Shown here: one piece after another, positions 49,801-64,000 of the stretch
Position numbering within the stretch: the first letter of the stretch is position 1
Layout: each line of letters opens with the position of its first letter
Assembly (NCBI RefSeq): GCF_000002865.3
Contig: NW_001865074.1
Location: 173,722 to 237,721 of the forward strand
DNA length: 64,000 nucleotides
Direction: 5' to 3'
Origin: Monosiga brevicollis MX1
Lineage: Eukaryota; Opisthokonta; Choanoflagellata; Craspedida; Salpingoecidae
Program-made: the position numbers and the translations under genes
Notes under the pieces: generated by a model
Told to the model about the DNA's origin: nothing
Seen by the model: the letters and a program-made list of their open reading frames with translations, nothing else
Database searches by the model: none

Positions 49801-52800
49801 TCATCTTTTGGATCGGCTTGTGCATCTTGACTCAGGTGAGGGCTCAATGAAAGGCGCATAAGCGAATCGTGTACCCTCGTCGCCTGCAGGCGCTCACCCC
49901 GCTTGCCGCCATCTGTCTCGTCAAGGTGGCACAACTACTGTCTGATTGGTGGCTCAGCTATTGGGTGGCCATGGATCCCGAAGATCGCGGCGATGATATC
50001 AACCTTGTGATCTATGCCGTCTTTATCATCGTTTTTTTGGTGACCGCCTTCTCGCGCTCGATTGTTTTCATGCAATGGGCAGCCAAGGTCAGTCTTTCGC
50101 CTCGTTGCGCCAGCAATTGCAAATCCAGGCTTTATGGGCGGGCTTCTCATTTGGGGTCACATTTTCGAGCACAGGCAAGCACAAACATTAGTGCTCTCGC
50201 GTTTGGTTCAGTTGTCCGTACGGACATTCGCTTCTTTGATATCAATCCCATCGGTCGCATCCTCAACCGCTTTTCCAAAGATATGGGTACGCTTTGCGTC
50301 TCGCAGATGGAATACTGGTCCTGATGTGTTGTTACATTGCTTTCGTATTTTCCTGACGCAACTACATGTCACCGTCATCTCCAGGTTTTATCGACGACCT
50401 GCTTCCTGTAACATTCTTTGATCTTCTCCAGCTTTCGACTCTCATCACGGGCACCTATCTGCTCGTCTGTGCGCTGAACCCCTGGCTTTTCATCGTTGTT
50501 CCTGTCCTGGTTCGTTCGCTCAATGGGAATGCCCCCTCTTGAAGTCTCTCCGGCCACTCCCTTCTTTCATCAACGATGCTTTAAAGCATACTCGCACCTC
50601 TGAGACTCTGAACTCACTCTGCACCATGCACGCTCAGGCGGTGGCATTTGTCAAGGTCAATGCATACTACTTGGCGACAGCGCGCGAGGTACAACCCTTG
50701 TGCCATTCGGCTATTTCCTTCAAGCGCGCACCCATTCGTGCAATTCTCATGCGCCATCTTTACTACGCTCCATAGGTCAAGCGTCTAGAAGCTGTGGCCC
50801 GCTCGCCCGTCTACAGCCACTTCTCGTCAACTTTGAATGGCCTGGCCACCTTGCGTAGCCACAGCGCATCGGAGCGCTTCACTCGCCTGTTTGAAGAATA
50901 TCAAGTCAGTGCTTGGTTCACAAGAAATGCCCCGCCCTTCCCCCTCTTTTTTTATATTGGCCTCTTCCCCATTTGTTTGTTTCTTTGTCCGTGTTTGGAG
51001 AGACAGCCTCTGTTTCGAACTCCGTCTCACCGTGTCTGCTGCGCTTTACCCCCGTCCAGAATGGACACAGTCGCGCATACAGTGCTTTTGTGACCACGAG
51101 TCGATGGCTTGGCTGTCGCCTCGATGCCATTACTTTTACCTTTTTGGCAGCCGCGGTCTTTGTTACCACGGCCCTGCGCGATGATCTCGGCTCTTCTCGT
51201 CTCGGTCTGCAAATTAGCTACGTCTTGCAACTGACTGCCACCTTCCAGTGGGCTGTTCGTCAGGTAAGCAAGCTCATGCATGTTGATGGTTGTTGTTTTC
51301 TTCATTGCACGAACCTCATGGCATGGGGGTGCTCCTGCATTTGCTATTTAGAGTGCTGAGCTGGAAAATCAAATGACTAGTGTTGAGCGTGTACTTGAGT
51401 ACGGTGCGCTGCCGCTTGAAGAGGAAATGACTGGCAATCCCGAGCCTGAAAACGCCGACAAAGTACGTGCATGAGCTGACGCACAACACGTCTTGCATGT
51501 GAACGCTTGTTTTGACTCCCGACACTGATAATGATATTACGTGTGCCCAGGCTGTGGTGGAAAAGGTGTCCAGCCCGTCATGGCCACCATCAGCATCGAT
51601 TGAATTTCGCAACCTATCCTTGCGTTACGCGCCTGGCACGCCGCTGCGTCTACAGAACATTGACTGCACCATCCCCTCGGGTAGCTTTGTGGGCATTGTG
51701 GGTCGTACAGGTACGTGCAACCAACTGGCGAACCCTTGCTGTGTTGGTGCGAAAGGAATCTCTGACATTTTGTTGGCCTTGCACTTTACAGGTGCTGGGA
51801 AGTCATCGCTGTTGGCTGCACTCTTTCGCATGGCTCCGACCGAGGGCGACATTTTGCTGGCCGGCACCCCGACCTCGCAGCTGCCTCTACCGCTCCTACG
51901 TGCCAAGCTGGGTGTTATTCCCCAAGATCCGGTTCTTTTCAGGTGGGGACAGCGTTCTGATAGAGGCAGCGAGGTGTTTGCTGCCACGCCAACTCGATGG
52001 TTCAATCGCTTCTGCCCCCCGCGTCAGTCTGAACCTTTTGATATCCATTCAACAACCTGCTCTTGCACGTGTAGCGGCTCTGTGCGCAAGAATTTGGACC
52101 CTTTTGATGAATTTGAGGACGCTGACCTGTGGCGAGCACTTGAGCTTTCCCACATGGATGATGTAAGTTGAACAAGCTCAGGTGCATCATGATGCGCATC
52201 ACTGCCCGTGCTCGTGCTCCAGGCTTCTCACTCGGCCTGGTGTGTACTATTTGTAGGTGGTTCGCAAGCTGAGCGGTGGCCTAGACGCACCCCTCAGCGA
52301 AAGTGGAGGCAACCTGTCCGTCGGTCAGCGCCAGCTGCTCTGCATGGCGCGAGCCATGATCAAGTGAGTATGACCATCTGCTCTTGTAGTGTTCGTGCCC
52401 TCAACCACGATATCGTCTGCTCATGCGCCATGCGATCCATTTCTTCTTGCCCATCAGAACCACGCGCTTTTTGGTCATGGATGAGGCCACCGCCAACGTG
52501 GACACGGCCACGGATCGCATCATCCAGACGGCACTACGCGAGCAGTTTACAAGTAGCACGGTGCTTGTGATTGCCCACCGGTAAGTTTGGCCTGCGATCA
52601 CGTGCTTGCCAAGCCGAGTTGGGAATGTATGCCAAGCTTATCCTTATGGTTGCTGGGCGTGACGTACAGCTTGCACACGATTCTGGACTCGCACTATGTA
52701 ATGGTTATGGACAAGGGTCAGCTGGTTGAATTCGGCTCCCCATTGGAGCTGATGGACAAGGGCGGCATCTTTACGAGCCTGGTCAAGCAAGCCCGTATCA

Positions 52801-52844
52801 AGCGAGAGACGATTGAAAACCTCAGCCGCAAAAAGTCGTCATGA
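46151..52844 (+). CDS. ABC transporter, ABCC/MRP subfamily (short, MRP4-like), 1461 aa
   Basis: Twenty-two exons: 46151-46810, 47031-47137, 47249-47356, 47494-47713, 47795-47860, 47949-48084, 48201-48280, 48432-48503, 48633-49835, 49890-50087, 50175-50286, 50385-50509, 50638-50688, 50776-50904, 51060-51263, 51352-51462, 51551-51710, 51792-51942, 52075-52162, 52257-52363, 52458-52580, 52670-52844; CDS 4386 nt. ATP-driven exporter of organic anions or conjugates, TMD1-NBD1-TMD2-NBD2, with no TMD0 but a hydrophilic N-terminus of about 150 residues. NBD1: GPVGCGKTS (from 611), LSGGQ (701-705), IYLLDD (721-726). NBD2: [32 protein letters not shown]1 has the short Walker A-signature spacing typical of [23 protein letters not shown] is the conserved TMD2 loop. 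Very short exons (51, 66, 72 nt) all keep phase. Confidence 0.94.
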
Positions 52845-58957
<6,113 letters not shown>

Positions 58958-59133
58958 AGCGTGGTTTGACATCATTGTGATCCGCCATCAGCCTTTGACA
59001 ATTGAGACGTCACTGTAAAGAAGGAATTCGTCCGTTTGGACAATCTGTGTAGCTGTCTCCGTCTCTATCTCTGTCTCTGCCTCTCGAGTGCCTTCCTGGC
59101 AGTTGCTCTGGGGAAACGAACGTACGAAGGCCG

Positions 59134-61007
59134 TCAATTGCTCACGGTGACGAGTACGCTCGGCGTACCAACCAGGTCGCGCACTGCTTCCAGCCACGCC
59201 GTTCCTGTGCAGGTGTGGGGTGTTTCATGACACGTTGCCCAAGCGCGTAGGAGCCGGTCGTATCCGTGCTTGCTTAAAACAGACATGGCAGCAGAGTTTT
59301 CCAGCACAAGAGCAATGTCACTTGGATCATACTGCCGCCAAGCCACGGCCAGGTGCTCAAGCGAGGCATGGGACGTGGCCGTGCGTGGTTGCAAGCGAGG
59401 CACCTGCAGGGCCGCGCTCAGGCGAGCGGGGGAGCTGTCTGTCCAAAAGCCTGTTGCACGCATGACGTGCTCCAAAATTTCGCCACGATGAGCTGGAAGA
59501 TCTTCAAAGCGATACCAGACGCATCGCGTCTCGCTGACAAGGATGCGATGGAAGCGATTGTGCCGTGAGCTGAGATGAGCGCTACCAATCGCAAGGGGTG
59601 GGCAGGTCGTTGAATACGATGATACCCGTACTAGCGATGGCAATGTCTGCGCCAGTAGTGATGGTGCTGCGTCCACGCTCGGAGAAAATCTTGGAGTTGC
59701 ACGTGGGGCGCACGATCCAAATGATGGCTTTGGTTGTGATAGCGAACCCACGCATTCCAATTATCCTGTTAGCCATAAGAGGATGGTCAGTTTGAGTATT
59801 GCTGGTTTCACATCACTTCTATCGTGCCTCATGACGCAAAGAAAACTGTGGAGGGAGTACGGACCAGAGGATTTCGAATGGGCAGGATGACGGCTTCTCC
59901 AATTCCAGCATCGCTGGCATTGAAGACGACACCATGCGCCGATCGGCGTTTGGTTAAGAATGGGCTGTGCGTTTTGACCACTACCCGCGAGCTGATGGGA
60001 CACAGGTGTGAGCCTTGTAGGCGTGCAAAAGGCGCCAGCAGCCGACGATATGGCGTGCCTACCCTGGGGTGGCGCGGTGAATCGCGTCACAGGCATGAAC
60101 GCGGCCACAGGCGTGACCATGGGTAAGGAGGTGTGGATTGAAGTCCGCAGTGACCTTTATTTTAGTGGCATTGGTCAGTGAAGTCGGTACACTGTAACTT
60201 TCGGCAAAGACTGACTCTGTGGCCAAGCCTGTACGGGTCAAGGTGAGCGCGACAATCAACTCGACAAAAAGACAGATCAAACAAGTACAAAGAGCAGGAC
60301 TCGACAGGACTCGACAGGCGTACCCGTGGCCAACTCGAGAAGTTGTCGAACCCAGGAGTTTCCGCTTCGTGGGACGCTGGCCAGGATAACTCGTGGGCTG
60401 ATGAGCGATGCCTTGAGATTCGCAGAGGCTGCAGGATTAAAGCTAGCATCGCGGGCCGGGTCCTCTGAAGACAGCACAGCGTTGACGTGTGCGAGCGGTG
60501 TGCACAGGCACTGTGTGCACGCGGTGGGGAGCCTGGCAGCAAGCGAGGCATGAGGGCAATGGCACTCAGGCAAGGAGAAGGAGACGGGCCAGAGGAGGGG
60601 CTGTTGACGTTCGCACCGGTCCAGGACATGGCCGCGGGCGTCAGAATCCAGGCCGTGAGCGCAGAGCAGGGGTGGGGAGCGAGCTGCATTAACGCTATGC
60701 TGAAGAGGGGCTGCAAGGCAGACTGTGTCCACAGGACAGACCTGAACAAGGGCAAAAGTTGACATGAGCTTAAGGCAATGCTGCCCCGAGCATACCTGGA
60801 ACATAAACACGAAAGTTGCTGGCTCGGCGAGCGGGCGAGCGAGCGCGGCGCGCAACGGACTTTGGCGTGTGGAGGCCGCCTCAACTGCGCGTTGGTGGGA
60901 TGTTCGGATGGCTGGCGGCTTAATCGGGGTTGAATGGTGATCAGTAGGACAACAAGTAGACCCAATAACACCCCGACTGCCACTGCATGACGGCGTCCTC
61001 GCAGCAT
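59134..61007 (-). CDS. Type II membrane sulfotransferase-like protein, about 475 aa
   Basis: Model of six exons, minus strand: 60861-61007, 60324-60741, 60063-60228, 59865-59991, 59632-59765, 59134-59569; CDS 1428 nt. Sulfotransferases move sulfate from PAPS to sugars, proteins or small molecules in the Golgi. Starts with RGRRHAVAVGVLLGLLVVLL, a single signal anchor. The 5'-phosphosulfate loop is RVILASVPRSGNSWVRQLLE; next come SRVVVKTHSPF, VILPIRNPLDNWNAW (3'-phosphate-binding region) and VWYRFEDL. The order resembles WSCD-type sulfotransferases (ATG.ATESV, VVVKTH). The join of exons 1 and 2 is uncertain: an alternative donor at 60795 with a later acceptor is also in phase, and the Cys-rich stem (about 50-130) depends on that choice. 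Convergent with nardilysin, 176 bp apart. Confidence 0.75.
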
Positions 61008-61189
61008 CACTGCTCCTCCTCCTTGACTCGATCACTGGCCAGCAAAGCTGTGGCCAAGGAAGACAGACGCGGTGACCACCATGTTCATGCACGCATGCAT
61101 TGTCTTCTCCTGCAGACTCTCTCTCGTCTCCTCTTACGTGTGGTAATTACCTCCCTCTCTCTGTGGAGGTTGTGCCTTTGCTGTTTATA

Positions 61190-61195
<6 letters not shown>

Positions 61196-61244
<49 letters not shown>
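61196..61244 (+). repeat. (CT)n microsatellite
   Basis: About 24 CT units in the divergent gap between the sulfotransferase and the IP3-receptor-like gene. Confidence 0.93.
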
Positions 61245-61247
<3 letters not shown>

Positions 61248-61554
61248 ACTTTGTCAACCTGTCAGCACAAGTCCAGTCCCTTGACTCTCTCTTGTGCTTT
61301 CAAGGACAAGAAGGACCCTACTTCCCCAACACAACACGACACTTGGATCATCCTTTGCAACGTGGCTCAAGGACAACCAAGGCGAGTGGCCCGATATTGG
61401 CAGTGCTGGAAAAGCCAAAAGCCAAAGGTTCGCCGCGCCAAAGGTAAGGAAAAGGATCATAATCACTGATCCATTTTTCTGTTCTCAATCTCTTCCTCCT
61501 CTCAAGAAAAGGGCCCTAAGAGAGGCGCGCTTGCAGCCACCAAGCCGACCAGAG

Positions 61555-61566
61555 GTGTGTGTGTGT

Positions 61567-61622
<56 letters not shown>
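61555..61622. repeat. (GT)n microsatellite
   Basis: About 68 bp of GT with one AT step near its start. Confidence 0.93.
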
Positions 61623-61625
<3 letters not shown>

Positions 61626-62253
61626 ATTTCAAAGGAAAAAGCCCCAACACCAACACAAGGATAACATTTTGATATCACACCTAAGCCATGGGTTTTGCAC
61701 ACTTAAACGTTGTCACTCTACACGATTCGCTTTTGATCAATCACACACACAAACGAGCAAACACATACATGCACGTCACATCCTTTTTTTTGCACAGACA
61801 TCCTTTTTTTTGCACAGACAGGGTAAGGCTGCACCCACCTGACAACCGCCTCCTCCGCCTCCTCCTCCTCCTCCTCCTTGCCTCCCTCGCCCGGGTCCTT
61901 GCTTCTGTCGGTCGTTCTGTGGAGGTCTGCTTGGGATCGTTCGTGTCAGCCAAACATGTTGTTTGAGGGCGCTTGAGACTCTGTCGCCGCTGCCTTAGTG
62001 ACAATTTACATTTTTACATGCTTGTCTGGGCGCACACATGTGCCTCGCCTTGTTCGGTTCACGTTCCAGTGCCGCGCAAACGCCTCGGGGCTGATCGCGG
62101 TTGAAAATCGCGTGCTTGCTTCCCGAGATGCTTTGCTTGATCGCGGCCGCCGTACTCACCGATCGATGGGGCTGGCAATTGTCACACTGTAGGTCGTCCG
62201 AGTGGCTCGCCTGTCTGTGCTGCATTTGGGCCACGTGATCACCCACCGCAGCC

Positions 62254-64000
62254 ATGGCGGATCGGGAGCGCGCCAAGACCCTGACGGGTGTCAGCGAGGC
62301 GGATCTCATTGGTGTTCAGGATCATCCCTTTCTCTCCCACGGCGACTTTGCCAACCTCTTTTTTGAAGGTCGGTAACGTCCATGCCCCAACGTCGCTCTC
62401 TGGCTTGCATGTCGATCGCCAGTCGAAACGAATTTCACTCACCGATTCATGATTCTGCTCATGCGCCGGTGACCCGCCCCTCTCCGACATTGGCCACCGG
62501 CATGTGCAGGTCTTCATGGCTATGCCTTTGTGGATGTGCTGGAGAGCCATTTCCTCACCGTGTACCAGAGCACTGACCAGCTGCCTCCAAGCTTTGAACA
62601 GTCTTGTGTTTTCCAAGTACGCCCAGGCTCACGCCTACCTTTTCTTCTTATCCCCCGCCTCCCTGTTCCTTTGCTGCGCTTGCAAAGGTGCCTGTCTGAA
62701 ATCATGTAGTCACCTCTGCGCTGCAAAATCTAATCTGAAGCTCTCTCTCGTAATTTTTTTCCTTTTTTGTTTTGCTCCTAAGCTGCTCCTCTCGAGTGAT
62801 GTGGAAGAGGGTGCCGTCCTCAAGTACGGTGATACGATCAGCCTCTACCATCGTGCCACCGAGCAGTATGTGACAAGAACCAAGGAACACAAGGGCTCAG
62901 GCTATGCCATCAGCCTCCAGCCCACCCGTGATGAGACGACCCTTTTTCGACTTCTCCCGCGCTTCAAGCTCCGGGCCATTGGTGATGTCATTCGCTATAA
63001 CGACCAGCTTCTTCTTGAGAACACCCACAGTGGCCAAGGCACCACCTATCTCTCGGGCACAGATGTTGATAATACCGGACAGTCCATTGTCCATGCCGCC
63101 GGCAAGCGCACAACGGGCATTCGTATGAAACTTTTTGCCCCTTTTAATGTTTCGAGCAAAGCCTTTGAGCATGTCCTCAAAGGCGGTGACTACGTACGCC
63201 TGCACCACTCAGAAGCCAATGGTACGCACTTGTGCCTCCGCTTTCGTGCTTGACCAAGCCCCATTCGCCGCCTCTGCTCCTCTACTGTTGACAATCTTGA
63301 GCGACCAGCAGTGGTCATTCCAACCAAAGCTCCTCGACATGCTCACTTCTTTGTTACAACCGTGGTTGGTTTTTAGGGTTCCTTGTTGTGGCTCAAAACC
63401 CACAGGACGTGCCCGGCCAGTTTATTGGCACTGAACATACCGTTTGCCTGCGTCAACTTCGAGATGGCTCAGACGCCATGGACTACCATGACGCCAGTTC
63501 AATCTGGCAGGTCGAACTCAAGAACACCGATCGGTGAGCCTGTCCCTTAGAATTGTGACGTTTGCTTCATTGCATTGCCTATGCCTCTCCTTCTTCGTGG
63601 GAAACCTCACGCGCATCAAAATTCGGTGCTGCCAAATTGTTGCTGTTAGTCGTGGTGGTCGAGCAGTGCGTTGGAACGATGAGATTCGGTTGCGCAATTT
63701 GCTCACCAACCAATACTTCAACTTTGAAGCCAAGACCAAAACCAATGCCATGGCCCCCGTCGAAGGCCCCAGCAATCCTCACAACCTCATGCAGCTGATC
63801 GAAACAACTCAGTCAGTGGCAAAAAAAAGAGGCTTTTACCCTCACTCGCTGTTATATCTTGGCACGTCGCATCCTCTTTCTCAAAGCTCCCCGTTTTGAT
63901 CCGCAGAATTGCTTCGGGTGGCTTTGCCATGAATGAGCCCGTGCGCTACCACACGTTCTTCTATCTGAGCAACTCCACCCAACGCGGCTGGGCAACTGTG
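62254..64000 (+). CDS. IP3-receptor/ryanodine-receptor-like N-terminus with MIR domains (partial at right edge)
   Basis: Six exons so far: 62254-62368, 62510-62616, 62783-63221, 63377-63533, 63650-63811, 63907-64000 (continues past the window), 358 codons in phase. These channels release Ca2+ from the ER. The order fits the N-terminal suppressor domain and MIR block: KYGDTISLYHRATEQYV, FRLLPRFKLRAIGDVIRYND, VLKGGDYVRLHHSEANGFL, SSIWQVELKN, EIRLRNLLTNQYFNF. The start ATG follows a GC-rich CCGCAGCC context. MIR repeats also occur in protein O-mannosyltransferases and SDF2, but the Inositol-1,4,5-trisphosphate-receptor-like pre-MIR region favours a channel. The pore region is not in this window, so channel identity is inferred. 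Confidence 0.82.

Larger units (their letters stand above)
61008..62253. promoter_or_regulatory. Shared upstream region of sulfotransferase and IP3-receptor-like genes
   Basis: Head-to-head gap of 1.25 kb with (CT)n (61196-61244), (GT)n (61555-61622), a 20-bp exact tandem duplication (61781-61820) and a short (CTC)n (about 61860-61877). No gene is supported. Confidence 0.6.

Overview
This window is nuclear DNA of an intron-rich unicellular eukaryote. By inference it is a choanoflagellate such as Monosiga brevicollis. The reasons are compact GC-rich genes with many short GT-AG introns, animal-like genes (nardilysin, a DENND11-like DENN protein, an ELM2-SANT corepressor, an IP3-receptor-like protein), protist or fungal-type genes (Ap4A phosphorylase, an SPX-ankyrin-GDPD protein), and a one-pass receptor with an SH2 domain but no kinase. 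I saw no viral, LTR or transposon proteins, no rRNA or tRNA, no CRISPR and no operons.

I resolved 17 protein genes, 16 complete and one cut by the right edge. Exons were joined by hand from splice sites, reading phase and family similarity. For all 16 complete models the summed CDS length is a multiple of three and ends at a stop. Order and strand: secreted EGF/GH43-like enzyme (-), glutaredoxin (+), Ap4A phosphorylase (+), USP12/46 (+), DENND11-like (-), SLC35-type transporter (+), p25-alpha-motif protein (-), 2-Cys peroxiredoxin (+), ELM2-SANT protein with a duplicated N-terminal module (-), SPX-ANK-GDPD phosphodiesterase (-), RRP7 (-), NIPA-type Mg transporter (+), Cys-rich/HYR/SH2 receptor (-), ABCC transporter (+), nardilysin (+), sulfotransferase (-), IP3-receptor-like (+, partial).

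Genes alternate in strand, giving six head-to-head and five tail-to-tail neighbour pairs, so most intergenic gaps are shared promoters or shared terminator regions. These gaps carry nearly all the microsatellites. CT dinucleotide tracts tend to lie just upstream of start codons in a fixed orientation relative to the gene. Long homopolymers inside introns are almost always T on the coding strand.

The genes do not form one pathway. They cover redox defence (glutaredoxin, peroxiredoxin), ubiquitin removal, membrane transport, ribosome assembly, phosphate and lipid-headgroup metabolism, chromatin and signalling. The most notable item is the 1705-residue receptor at 37181-43797. It has tandem Cys-rich modules with phase-1 introns, a transmembrane helix, a tail with about 25 tyrosines and a C-terminal SH2 domain.
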